Of a stretch of 26,847 nucleotides of DNA, positions 15,492-22,742 are shown piece by piece. Below the pieces are notes generated by a model. It was given only the letters and a program-made list of their open reading frames with translations. It ran no database searches and had not been told where the DNA came from. Each line of letters begins with the position of its first letter. Within the stretch, counting starts at the first letter, position 1. Source of the DNA: Halanaerobium sp046541575 (GTDB taxonomy: Bacteria > Bacillota > Halanaerobiia > Halanaerobiales > Halanaerobiaceae); the NCBI GenBank assembly GCA_046541575.1, contig JBKHDA010000028.1, positions 1 through 26,847 on the forward strand. Direction: 5' to 3'. The translations under genes were made by a program, and so were the position numbers.

Positions 15492-15668
15492 TTAAAAATT
15501 TTTATGTAAACAGGAATAGGCTTCTTCTGCTTCACTTGCCGGCACCTTTACCTGATAACTTCCAGAACCGGCATCATCAATCTGAACCATAAAGCCTTCT
15601 TTTTCCATAATTTTTAAAATATTATCAGCTTCTTCTTCAGAAGAAGCTATATATACCACCTGCCACAT
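15492..15668 (-). CDS. Small DUF2007-like (putative signal-transducing) protein
   Basis: A 58-codon frame, MWQVVYIASSEEEADNILKI to YSCLHKNF, has an excellent AAAGGAG 6 nt before its ATG. It fills the space between mtrB and pfkA. The pattern (MWxVVYIA, a helix, then EGFMVQI, SGSYQVKVPASEAEEA) fits short DUF2007-type ferredoxin-like alpha/beta proteins found as single domains in Firmicutes. No catalytic residue is evident; a binding or regulatory role is possible. Codon use matches neighbouring genes. It lies in the operon with pfkA and pyk, so a role near glycolysis is a reasonable but untested idea. Confidence 0.8.
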   Translation of the reverse strand: MWQVVYIASSEEEADNILKIMEKEGFMVQIDDAGSGSYQVKVPASEAEEAYSCLHKNF

Positions 15669-15717
15669 TAGTAACTCCTTTCAATTTCCCGATAATTTTT
15701 ACTATCCGGAAATAAAG

Positions 15718-15945
15718 CTATTTATCACTGCCTCCTGAGTTAACCTTACCGTGTTTACTCATTATTTCTGCTTTACCTCTAATTTTCATTGCTGAAACAT
15801 TTTCTGTAAACTGAGCAGCCAGGATTTCTCCCTTATCCAATTTTTCTGTATGATTAAATTTTGTGTCTTTACCTCTGGTTAAACCAATAATTGTAACCCC
15901 ATTTTCTAGAGCCTTAATTAAAATATAATCAGCATTAACATCCAT
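15718..15945 (-). CDS. mtrB: Trp RNA-binding attenuation protein (TRAP)
   Basis: The 75-aa protein is as long as Bacillus subtilis MtrB and aligns throughout: IIGLTRGKDTKFNHTEKLDK, then GEILAAQFTENVSAMKIRGK. Lys35, Lys54 and Arg56 match the Lys37, Lys56, Arg58 that bind (G/U)AG repeats in B. subtilis. Thr23, Gln45, Thr47 and Ser51 match the tryptophan pocket. TRAP forms an 11-subunit ring that, when loaded with tryptophan, binds trp leader RNA. ATG at 15945 has AAAGGAGG 7 nt upstream; a GTG 7 codons earlier overlaps that site and is rejected. Here mtrB heads an operon with the small gene, pfkA and pyk rather than sitting beside folE. Confidence 0.93.
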   Translation of the reverse strand: MDVNADYILIKALENGVTIIGLTRGKDTKFNHTEKLDKGEILAAQFTENVSAMKIRGKAEIMSKHGKVNSGGSDK

Positions 15946-15969
15946 TGTTTTTCCTCCTTTATCCACTTA

Positions 15970-15999
15970 ATAATATAATAAGCAAAAAAGCATTGTCAA
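15970..15999 (-). promoter_or_regulatory. Strong promoter of the mtrB-pfkA-pyk operon
   Basis: Consensus TTGACA (15999-15994), 18 bp, TATTAT (15975-15970); TATATT at 16 bp is an alternative -10. The leader before the mtrB ribosome site would be very short, under 20 nt. Confidence 0.75.
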
Positions 16000-16011
16000 G
16001 AAATTTTGACA
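15994..16011. promoter_or_regulatory. Perfect inverted repeat over the -35 of the glycolytic operon
   Basis: TGTCAA (15994-15999), 6 bp, TTGACA (16006-16011). One arm is the -35 hexamer itself, so a bound dimer would block RNA polymerase. The sequence does not match the Rex or CcpA consensus as I know them. The cognate regulator is unknown. Confidence 0.5.
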
Positions 16012-16043
16012 TTTTTAAGACAAAGTTTGCAGGCGTTTTTAGT

Positions 16044-16068
16044 TTTTACTGACCAATAGTCAATAAAA
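16044..16068. other. Hairpin in the dnaE-mtrB gap
   Basis: TTTTACTGAC pairs with GTCAATAAAA (10 bp, one wobble on the minus strand) across 5 nt, 18 bp after the dnaE stop. No T tract follows on the minus strand. It may weakly end or stabilise the dnaE mRNA. Confidence 0.4.
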
Positions 16069-16085
16069 CGAAAGGCTTTAGAGTC

Positions 16086-19000
16086 TTAGATAAATTGATA
16101 CTCTGATTTCTTTAAGGCCTTTTTTAGTTCGTCTTTTGTCTGCTGACTGCTGTTAATATTATACTTATCAGCAGTTATTATAAGCTTATTATTCTTTTTC
16201 AAGAGAACAGCTGCATTACCTTCTTTTTTTAGTAAATATTTTTTTAGATTAATAATTCTTTTTTTAGCTAAATTTGAGATATCAATTAAAAGCAAATCTT
16301 CCTTTAAAGAAATGATTCTTTTAGCAATTAACTGACCATCATTTTTTTCACCATAAATTAAAAGACCTCTATTCTCTGATAAATCAAATTTAATTTTTTT
16401 AAATAAATCAGAAAAAACTATTACCTCTAATTTTTCTTGCCGGTCAGCTACAGTTAGAAAAGCCATTTTATTATTGCGTTTAGTAATATGCTCTTTATAA
16501 TTTGTTAAATATGCGGCTGTCATCACTTTTTGCTTTTCTGGAGCTTTGATAACTTTTTTGATTGAAAAAATATTCAGCTGCTGAAGTTTATCCCTGTATT
16601 GATCCAGCGGATGAGCTGAAAGATAAATTCCGAGAAATTCTTTTTCCTGCTCCAGTATAGTTTCAGTTTTTAGCTCTTCTACTTCTGTATATTTTAGGTC
16701 TTCCTCCAGAAACTCGTTCTGATCCTCAAATAATTCTGCAAAAGACTGCTGCCCCTGAGCTCGATGTTTTGATAAATTATTATATTTATTATAGAGTTCC
16801 TCATAATTTAAAAGTAGTGAAGCTCTGCTGACTGCAATTTGATCAAAGGCACCTGCCTTAATAAAGGCTTCCAGACTCTGAACATTAATTGCTGAAATAT
16901 CAACCCTTTTTAAAAAATCAATCAGGGAAGTAAACTCCTTTTCTTTTCTTGCTTCTACCAGAGCCTCAATTGAAGTAGAACCAACATTTTTGATTGCCTT
17001 CAGCCCATAACGGATTTGATCATCATTTTCAGCAGTAAAATCATGATAACTCTGATTAATATCAGGTGGCAGAATCTCCAGACTAATTTCGCGTGAAGCC
17101 TTAATATAATCTGCAATTTTATCCTGATTGCCCATCACTGAAGAAAATAAAGCTGCCATAAATTCAGCCGGATAATGATATTTTAAATAGGCGGTCTGAT
17201 AGGCTAAAAATGCATAGGCAGTAGAATGTGATTTATTAAAACCATAGCCGGCAAAATACTCCATCTGATCAAAAATTTCCTGGGCTGTATCCTCTTTTAA
17301 GCCCCGCTCTACTGCTCCCTCAACAAATTTTTCTCTTTCTGCAGCCACCAGTTTTAGTTTCTTTTTACCCATCCCCCGGCGCAGCAGGTCAGCTTCTCCC
17401 ATACTGTATCCGGCCAGACTGCTGGCAATTTCCATAACCTGTTCCTGGTATAAAATCATGCCAAATGTTTCTTCTAAAATAGGTTTCAATTTAGGATGCA
17501 GATATTCAGCTTCTTTTTTGCCGTGTCTGATATCAATAAAATCATCTACAATATTACTGCCTAAAGGACCCGGTCTCCCCAGAGCCAGCATAGCAATTAA
17601 ATCATTAAAGCGCTCCGGCTTCATTTTTTTGTTTAAAGACTGGAATAAATATGATTCCATCTGAAAAACACCGGCTGTTTTTCCGGTTGAAAGAAACTGA
17701 TATACTTCAGCATCATCCAGAGGAATATTGTCAATATCAATATTTTGACCCTGACGTTCTTCAATTAATTTTAAGGTGTTTTTGATCACCGTTAAATTTC
17801 TTAAACCTAAAAAGTCCATTTTTAAAAGACCCAGTGCTTCTAAATCCCCCATCGGCAGCTGGGTAATGACACTCTCATCCTGTTTCTGCAGGGGAACAAT
17901 CTGAGCCAGCGGCTCTGCTCCAATGATTACACCGGCTGCATGAGTTGAAATATGCCGCGGCAGACCCTCAACACCCCTGGCATAATCGAGCAGTTCTTTA
18001 ATTTCTCCATCATTTCGATAAAGTTCCTGCAGTTTATTTTGATCCTTTATGGACTGTTCTATACCCTTACGAGAAGAAATTAATTTAGCTACTCTATCAA
18101 CTTTACCGTATGGAATCGCCAGAACTCTACCGACATCCCTGACTGCCGCGCGAGCTGCCATAGTACCAAAGGTTCCAATCTGAGCTACCCGCTCTGAACC
18201 ATATCTTTCTTTTACATATTCGATAATCTGATCCCGATTCTCATCAAAATCAATATCGATATCAGGCATTGTTACCCGTTCTGGATTTAAAAATCTCTCA
18301 AAAATAAGACCGTATTTTAAGGGATTAACCTTGGTTATATTTAAAAGATAGGCCACCAGACTCCCGGCTGCTGAACCGCGTCCGGGACCAACCATAATTT
18401 CATTATCTTCTGCATATTTTACAAAATCATAAACAATTAAAAAATAGGCTGCATAACCCATCTCAAAAATAATCTTAAGTTCATATTTAAGCCTCTCAAC
18501 AGCCTCCTGATCTGAAGCCATAGCTTTAGACTTTAGACCCTTAAAACAAAGTTTTTTTAATAAATCTTCTGGAGAACTCTCTTCTCCCAGATCCGGATAT
18601 TCAGGTAGATAAAAATGATTAAAGTCCAGATCTAACTCAACTCTATCTGCAATTTTAACAGTATTTTGATAGGCAGAATCAAGCTCAGGGAATAATCTTT
18701 TCATTTCAGTCGGTGATTTGTAATAAAATTCTTCTCCACTAAAAGTCATCCTATTTTCATCATCAACAGTTGTTCCAGTCTGCAGGGCCAGCAAAATATC
18801 CTGCAGTTCAGCATCTTCTTTATTTAAATAGTGGCTGTCATTTGTTACAACTGCCGGAATATTTTCTTCCCTACTTAATTTAAGCAAACCCTGAGCTGCT
18901 TCCTTTTCTTTTTGTAAATTGTGGTCCTGCAGCTCCAAAAAGAAATTTTCTTTACCAAAAATAGCCTGGTAATCAGAGGCTGCCTTTTTAGCCAGATCAT

Positions 19001-19442
19001 AATTGCCGTTAATTAACAGCTGGGGAATTTCACCCTGCAGACAGGCAGACAGGCAGATTAAACCCTGACTGTATTCTGCCAGCAGTTCCTTATCAACACG
19101 GGGTTTATAGTAAAAACCTTCCAGCCAGGCTTTAGATACCAGCTGAATTAAATTATGATAGCCCTGCTTATTCTGAGCCAACAGCAGCAGATGATAGCGC
19201 TTGCGGCTTTTTTCAAAGCGGCTGCCTGGAGACAGATAAAGCTCTGCTCCAATAATCGGTTTAATCCCTTCTTTTTTTGCTTTTCTATAAAAATCAATCA
19301 TTCCATATAGCACACCGTGATCGGTTATAGCAGCTGCCGGCATCTCATATTCTTTTGTTTTTTTAATCAGGGAATCTACTCTGATTGCTCCATCCAGCAG
19401 ACTAAAGGCTGTGTGGTTGTGAAGATGGACAAAATTGGCCAT
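16086..19442 (-). CDS. dnaE: DNA polymerase III alpha subunit, DnaE type
   Basis: The 1118-aa replicative polymerase has the usual DnaE order. The PHP domain (about 3-210) has FVHLHNHTAFSLLDG, ITDHGVLYG, IIGAELYLS and VVTNDSHYL, with its metal-type histidines still present. The catalytic region follows: VGPGRGSAAGSLVAYLL near 352, the aspartate motif PDIDIDFDENRD near 395, RHISTHAAGVIIGA near 497, and GRPGPLGSNIVDDF near 625. A helix-hairpin-helix region (GLKAIKNVGSTSIEALV) lies near 810 and an OB fold (VMTAAYLTNYKEHITKRNNK) near 980. Its length fits DnaE and there is no 3'-5' exonuclease insertion, so it is not PolC. ATG at 19442 follows AAAAGGAA. Its promoter must lie in the 86-bp divergent gap with the NifU-like gene. 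Confidence 0.97.
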   Translation of the reverse strand: MANFVHLHNHTAFSLLDGAIRVDSLIKKTKEYEMPAAAITDHGVLYGMIDFYRKAKKEGIKPIIGAELYLSPGSRFEKSRKRYHLLLLAQNKQGYHNLIQLVSKAWLEGFYYKPRVDKELLAEYSQGLICLSACLQGEIPQLLINGNYDLAKKAASDYQAIFGKENFFLELQDHNLQKEKEAAQGLLKLSREENIPAVVTNDSHYLNKEDAELQDILLALQTGTTVDDENRMTFSGEEFYYKSPTEMKRLFPELDSAYQNTVKIADRVELDLDFNHFYLPEYPDLGEESSPEDLLKKLCFKGLKSKAMASDQEAVERLKYELKIIFEMGYAAYFLIVYDFVKYAEDNEIMVGPGRGSAAGSLVAYLLNITKVNPLKYGLIFERFLNPERVTMPDIDIDFDENRDQIIEYVKERYGSERVAQIGTFGTMAARAAVRDVGRVLAIPYGKVDRVAKLISSRKGIEQSIKDQNKLQELYRNDGEIKELLDYARGVEGLPRHISTHAAGVIIGAEPLAQIVPLQKQDESVITQLPMGDLEALGLLKMDFLGLRNLTVIKNTLKLIEERQGQNIDIDNIPLDDAEVYQFLSTGKTAGVFQMESYLFQSLNKKMKPERFNDLIAMLALGRPGPLGSNIVDDFIDIRHGKKEAEYLHPKLKPILEETFGMILYQEQVMEIASSLAGYSMGEADLLRRGMGKKKLKLVAAEREKFVEGAVERGLKEDTAQEIFDQMEYFAGYGFNKSHSTAYAFLAYQTAYLKYHYPAEFMAALFSSVMGNQDKIADYIKASREISLEILPPDINQSYHDFTAENDDQIRYGLKAIKNVGSTSIEALVEARKEKEFTSLIDFLKRVDISAINVQSLEAFIKAGAFDQIAVSRASLLLNYEELYNKYNNLSKHRAQGQQSFAELFEDQNEFLEEDLKYTEVEELKTETILEQEKEFLGIYLSAHPLDQYRDKLQQLNIFSIKKVIKAPEKQKVMTAAYLTNYKEHITKRNNKMAFLTVADRQEKLEVIVFSDLFKKIKFDLSENRGLLIYGEKNDGQLIAKRIISLKEDLLLIDISNLAKKRIINLKKYLLKKEGNAAVLLKKNNKLIITADKYNINSSQQTKDELKKALKKSEYQFI

Positions 19443-19468
19443 TTAAATCATTCCTTTTAAATTTAAAC

Positions 19469-19497
19469 TTGTAAAATCTTGAGTTTTTTTGTATAAT
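19469..19497 (+). promoter_or_regulatory. Sigma-A promoter of the NifU-like gene
   Basis: TTGTAA (19469-19474), 17 bp, TATAAT (19492-19497). TTAGGAGG follows at 19514-19521 before the ATG at 19529. Confidence 0.75.
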
Positions 19498-19528
19498 ATA
19501 ATCAAATGTCAATTTAGGAGGTGCAAGC

Positions 19529-19750
19529 ATGAAAGAAGAAGTACAGAAATATATTGATAAAATTAGACCAAGTCTTCAGGCTGATGGTGGAGATGTTGAA
19601 TTAGTAGAAGTTACTGAAGATGGCATTGTTAAAGTTAAACTTTTAGGAGCCTGTAGTGGTTGTCCAATGTCAACCTTAACCATAAAAAATGGTATTGAAA
19701 GAACCTTAAAAGAAAATGTTGACGGTGTTAAAGAAGTTCAACCTGTTTAA
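19529..19750 (+). CDS. NifU-like C-terminal-domain Fe-S scaffold protein
   Basis: The 73-aa protein is a single Nfu domain. It opens with VQKYIDKIRPSLQADGGDVE and has the cluster-binding motif GACSGCPMSTLTIKNGIE, with Cys42 and Cys45. Two subunits share a [4Fe-4S] cluster and pass it to client proteins. Clients in this window could include the radical SAM protein, the rRNA methyltransferase and the DUF362-ferredoxin protein. AGGAGG stands 7 nt before the ATG. It is one of very few plus-strand genes here, divergent from dnaE, with its own promoter and a terminator shared with the convergent ylbF gene. Confidence 0.93.
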   Translation: MKEEVQKYIDKIRPSLQADGGDVELVEVTEDGIVKVKLLGACSGCPMSTLTIKNGIERTLKENVDGVKEVQPV

Positions 19751-19802
19751 TTCTTTAACTGATTTAAATTCTTAAAGTATTATATAGATAGAAAAAGATT
19801 TT

Positions 19803-19833
19803 AAAAGCATCCTCAAAAAGGGGATGCTTTTTT
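19803..19833. terminator. Bidirectional terminator between the NifU-like gene and ylbF
   Basis: AAAAGCATCC (19803-19812) pairs with GGATGCTTTT (19822-19831) across 9 nt. A T run follows on the plus strand, and the A-rich left arm gives a T run on the minus strand, so it can serve both convergent genes. Confidence 0.85.
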
Positions 19834-19841
19834 AATTTATT

Positions 19842-20273
19842 TTAGCTGTTTTTAGTATCTGCTACAGATTCATTCTTTTCTTCTGAATCAGCTGATCCGG
19901 ACTCTTCAGATTTCTCTGTCTCAGGCTTTAATTCTTCCTCAGAAATTCCAACTTCAATATCCGAAAATATTATTTTTTGAATATCCTGTATTGTCTGGCT
20001 CAGTTCATATTCTGCTTCTAAATATTTTTTTACATTATTGTTAATTTCAATAAAGTTCTGCAGATTCTGCAGTCTTTCTTTATCTTCCTCATTCAATTCT
20101 TCTCCTGCCATTCTCTTGCTCTGCATTTCCATCATCAAATTCTGATAATCAAGCAGCATTTTTTTCGAACCTTCTTTTGCCATTACCTTTTTGCGTAATT
20201 CCAGATAATTTTGATATTGATCAGAATTCTCCAACTTTCTCTTCAATCTTCTTGCAGTATCCTGTACTGACAT
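19842..20273 (-). CDS. YlbF/YmcA family regulator protein
   Basis: The 143-aa cytoplasmic protein is mostly long helices. Residues 1-110 fit the Com_YlbF domain: TARRLKRKLENSDQYQNYLE, LLDYQNLMMEMQSKRMAGEE and YLEAEYELSQTIQDIQKII. In B. subtilis, YlbF and YmcA form a complex with YaaT that promotes RNase Y-mediated mRNA maturation. The last 30 residues are an acidic Ser/Glu-rich tail that relatives often lack. Its ATG overlaps the TAA of the upstream phosphodiesterase gene by one base, so the two are translationally coupled. Confidence 0.85.
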   Translation of the reverse strand: MSVQDTARRLKRKLENSDQYQNYLELRKKVMAKEGSKKMLLDYQNLMMEMQSKRMAGEELNEEDKERLQNLQNFIEINNNVKKYLEAEYELSQTIQDIQKIIFSDIEVGISEEELKPETEKSEESGSADSEEKNESVADTKNS

Positions 20274-20767
20274 TAAGATTCCTCCTTCAAAATTTTAATT
20301 TCAGCATTAATTTCTTCTTCAATTTCTATTATACCAAATGTATAATTTTTTTCCAGACGTTTATCTGTAGGTGAACCTGGATTAAAGAATAATTTGTCAC
20401 TAAACCTCTCATTAAAAGGGCGGTGTGTATGACCAAAGACTATTATGTCACTTTCAACAAAACTATAATTTAAACCCTGTAGAATATTTTTGCCTCGAAA
20501 TTGATGACCATGAATAACAGAAATTTTCTTCCCGGCTGCCTCAAAAGTTAATTTATCTTTTAATTTTCGCTGTAATTGATAACTGTCTCTATTTCCGGCA
20601 ACTGTTTTTACTTCTGCTATTGACTTTAATTTATTTAAATATCTTTCTTCACAGTGATCACCGGCATGAATAATTAAATCAACATTTTTTAATGCCCTGG
20701 TTAATTCTTCCGGATAATTTTTGTTTGCATTGGGCAGATGTGTATCTGAAATAACTCCTATCCTCAT
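20273..20767 (-). CDS. YfcE/MJ0936-family metallophosphodiesterase
   Basis: The 164-aa protein has all the family motifs: ISDTHLPN at 6-13, HAGDH near 36, AGNRDSY near 57, IHGHQ near 85, FGHTHRPF near 111, and NPGSPTDKR near 129. This is a two-metal phosphodiesterase fold with intact histidines; the natural substrate is not known from sequence. The start is ATG at 20767 with GGAGG 11 nt upstream. It lies 17 bp after the DUF362 gene and overlaps ylbF, which places all three in one operon. YlbF works with RNase Y in Bacillus, so a link to RNA turnover is possible but not shown. Confidence 0.92.
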   Translation of the reverse strand: MRIGVISDTHLPNANKNYPEELTRALKNVDLIIHAGDHCEERYLNKLKSIAEVKTVAGNRDSYQLQRKLKDKLTFEAAGKKISVIHGHQFRGKNILQGLNYSFVESDIIVFGHTHRPFNERFSDKLFFNPGSPTDKRLEKNYTFGIIEIEEEINAEIKILKEES

Positions 20768-20784
20768 TTGCTATTAAACCTCCA

Positions 20785-21927
20785 TTAATTTGAAAAAAAC
20801 AACTTAGCCAGCAGTGGATATTTAATTTTTACTGCATCATAGGGACATAATTCCTGACAGCAGAAACAGCGAATACACTCATCTAAATCCACTTCTGGAA
20901 AATTATCAACCATAGTAATTGCATCAGGTGGGCAGTTTTCAGCACAGGTTTTACAGCCCACACATTTATTTTCTTTAAAAACCGGTTTGGGCCTCAGAAA
21001 TTTTTCTAAAATATCTGATAAAAAATCCGGCATTCTTGAATCAAGCAGATTATTTTCCTTTTCAATTTTAGGTATCTCAACATTTTCCAGGACCTCAATC
21101 TGGTCTCCTCTGAGCTCTAAATTATCTTTTTTTATAATTTGATCTTTCAGAGCAGCCTTAATTGAAGGAACCTTTTCTTCCGGCGAAATTCCCATTAATC
21201 TCACAGCTGCCAGATCTAAATAATAGGGAGAAGTGGAAGCAAGCAGATAATTAAATTCTTTTGGCTTACCGTTAGAAGGTCCCTCTCCCTCCATCCCCAC
21301 AACTGCATCCATAATTGTCAGCTCCGGTGCCACAAGGCCTGCAAGATCATTTAACATCCTCGAAAAATCATAAACTGACTGTATTCTGAGATGATATTCT
21401 GCCTTTAAGACCCCGGGTATACAGCCAAAAAGATTTTTAACTGCCCCGGTATACATTGTTAAACCATGAGTTTTTAATTTCGGCAGATTTATTATTAAAT
21501 CAGCATCCTCTAAATAAGATGCCAGCTGAAAAGATTTATTGATTTTTCCAGCCTTATATTCATGTTTTTTGGAATCAGTGTTGTAGTTCAAACTCAATCC
21601 TTCTTCAGCAGCCATTTCATAGAGACCGGATTTTTGATAAGCTCTTTTTAATAATTTATCATTAAAAGGACCACCAGGACTATCAGCAATTATTACTTCA
21701 GCTCCCAATGCTTTCACCTTTCTAGCAAGAGCTCTTATAAATTCAGGATTGGTAGTCACTGCAGCCTCCGGAGCCTTTCCCATTAAAAGATTTGTTTTAA
21801 AAACAATCCGATCACCGTCACTAATAAATTTTTCCAGCCCACCCAATTCCTTTAACAGAGAATCTAATTTTTCAGATAATTCCTCTGCCTGATAACTATA
21901 ACATTTTTTAGCAGCTACAATAGTCAT
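20785..21927 (-). CDS. DUF362 protein fused to a 2[4Fe-4S] ferredoxin domain
   Basis: The 380-aa protein has a DUF362 domain at about 1-290 (KTNLLMGKAPEAAVTTNPEF, IIADSPGGPF, LINLPKLKTHGLTMYTGAVK and MDAVVGMEGEGPSNG). A bacterial-type ferredoxin ends the protein, with two clusters: CVGCKTCAENCP and CIRCFCCQELCP. The DUF362 reaction is unknown to me; the ferredoxin part implies electron transfer. I chose ATG at 21927 (MTIVAAKKCYS, with GAAGG upstream). The frame extends 16 codons further, but that part lies in the terminator of the upstream gene. It is the first gene of an operon with the YfcE-like and YlbF genes. Confidence 0.88.
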   Translation of the reverse strand: MTIVAAKKCYSYQAEELSEKLDSLLKELGGLEKFISDGDRIVFKTNLLMGKAPEAAVTTNPEFIRALARKVKALGAEVIIADSPGGPFNDKLLKRAYQKSGLYEMAAEEGLSLNYNTDSKKHEYKAGKINKSFQLASYLEDADLIINLPKLKTHGLTMYTGAVKNLFGCIPGVLKAEYHLRIQSVYDFSRMLNDLAGLVAPELTIMDAVVGMEGEGPSNGKPKEFNYLLASTSPYYLDLAAVRLMGISPEEKVPSIKAALKDQIIKKDNLELRGDQIEVLENVEIPKIEKENNLLDSRMPDFLSDILEKFLRPKPVFKENKCVGCKTCAENCPPDAITMVDNFPEVDLDECIRCFCCQELCPYDAVKIKYPLLAKLFFSN

Positions 21928-21958
21928 TTTTTTACCTTCTTTCATTTTTAAAACAGAA

Positions 21959-21987
21959 AAAATTAAAACCGGCACTAAGGCCGGCTT
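21959..21987 (-). terminator. Terminator after the FmdB-like gene
   Basis: On the minus strand AAGCCGGC pairs with GCCGGTTT (8 bp, one G-U pair) across CTTAGT and is followed by TAATTTTTT. It sits 61 bp after the FmdB stop and supports the downstream start at 21927 for the next gene. Confidence 0.75.
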
Positions 21988-22007
21988 ATTTGCAAAATTT
22001 TATAACT

Positions 22008-22036
22008 CGCTTATAAACTGGATCTTAACCAGTCAA
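22008..22036 (-). promoter_or_regulatory. Candidate promoter with an inverted repeat, DUF362 operon
   Basis: TTGACT (22036-22031) is followed at 15-17 bp by TATAAG or TAAGCG. The spacer contains ACTGG-N7-CCAGT (22017-22033), which could be an operator. The -10 is poor. Confidence 0.3.
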
Positions 22037-22048
22037 TGGCAAAATAAT

Positions 22049-22267
22049 TTAAGAAACTTTTTCACTCTTTTTATCTTTACTTTTAGCTGAATTCTTTTTC
22101 TCCTGATTGACATAAAAATTAGAACCTCTAAAGATAATCCCCGGTGAACCAATAATTCTTTTAACCTCACCACTGCATTCTGGACATTCTTCTAAGGCAT
22201 CATCATTAATATTTTGAAATTCTTCAAACCTACCACAACTTTCACATTCATATAAATATGTCGGCAC
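22049..22267 (-). CDS. FmdB-family zinc ribbon protein
   Basis: The 72-aa protein has an N-terminal zinc ribbon, PTYLYECESCGRFEE then LEECPECSGEVKRI, with four cysteines in two CxxC pairs. A conserved GSPGIIFRGSNFYV stretch follows, then a basic Lys/Ser tail. This is the FmdB/CxxC_CxxC_SSSS family, proposed to have regulatory or metal-binding roles that are not well defined. The start is GTG at 22267 with AGGAGGAAT upstream. It lies 2 bp after the small membrane protein gene and is co-transcribed with it. Confidence 0.9.
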   Translation of the reverse strand: MPTYLYECESCGRFEEFQNINDDALEECPECSGEVKRIIGSPGIIFRGSNFYVNQEKKNSAKSKDKKSEKVS

Positions 22268-22269
22268 TT

Positions 22270-22584
22270 TTATTCCTCCTTCATATCCTTTTTTCTATTT
22301 TTATTTTTATTGTTTACGTTAACAATATTTAAATAACCCCAGTAATTATAAAGCTGAATAAAAACAAATAAAGCAGCAATTAACCACTTTGAGTGATAAA
22401 TAAAATATCCAAGTCCGGCAGCTGATGAAATAATTATTGCAGTTAAGACAAATTTCCTCTTTAACTTTATTTTTAAAATCTGCCAGGGAATTAATCCAAG
22501 ACCAATAAAAACACCAGAATCAACATTATAAACCAGTCCAGCGGCTCCAACAAGCACAAATATAATTAACAGAAATAAATTCAT
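22270..22584 (-). CDS. Small membrane protein of unknown function
   Basis: I start this at ATG 22584 (MNLFLLIIFVLVGAAGLVYN, 104 aa), which has GGAGG 7 nt upstream. A longer frame to 22653 would begin within or upstream of the promoter -10. Three or four hydrophobic segments are visible (about 2-18, 23-35, 45-62, 66-84). They are separated by basic turns (KIKLKRK) and followed by a Lys/Asn-rich cytoplasmic tail. No family is recognised. It is the first gene of a two-gene unit with the FmdB-like gene. Confidence 0.7.
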   Translation of the reverse strand: MNLFLLIIFVLVGAAGLVYNVDSGVFIGLGLIPWQILKIKLKRKFVLTAIIISSAAGLGYFIYHSKWLIAALFVFIQLYNYWGYLNIVNVNNKNKNRKKDMKEE

Positions 22585-22643
22585 ATTTTGACCTCCAATT
22601 ATGGAGTGATCTCTTTCTTTAAAATAAAATTCAACTTTATAAC

Positions 22644-22673
22644 AATATATCATATCTTAAAGTACTTTAGCAA
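22644..22673 (-). promoter_or_regulatory. Probable sigma-A promoter of the small membrane protein-FmdB operon
   Basis: TTGCTA (22673-22668), 18 bp, TATATT (22649-22644). This leaves a leader of about 55 nt before the ATG at 22584. Confidence 0.5.
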
Positions 22674-22742
22674 GTTATTATGCTACATTTTAAAGTCAAA
22701 AATAAGGACATAAGAAAAAAATTTGGTTTAGAAGTTTAACTT

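Noticed and set aside
16044..16068. Hairpin as a canonical dnaE terminator
   Set aside because: The stem is convincing but no T tract follows it on the minus strand, so I list it only as a hairpin.
15946..16085. TRAP-binding (G/U)AG repeat array before mtrB
   Set aside because: No series of GAG/TAG triplets at 2-3 nt spacing is visible, and the predicted leader is under 20 nt. I did not see such an array elsewhere in the window, but I could not scan exhaustively.
21928..21975. Longer N-terminus for the DUF362 protein
   Set aside because: The extension overlaps the terminator hairpin of the upstream gene and lacks a ribosome site.
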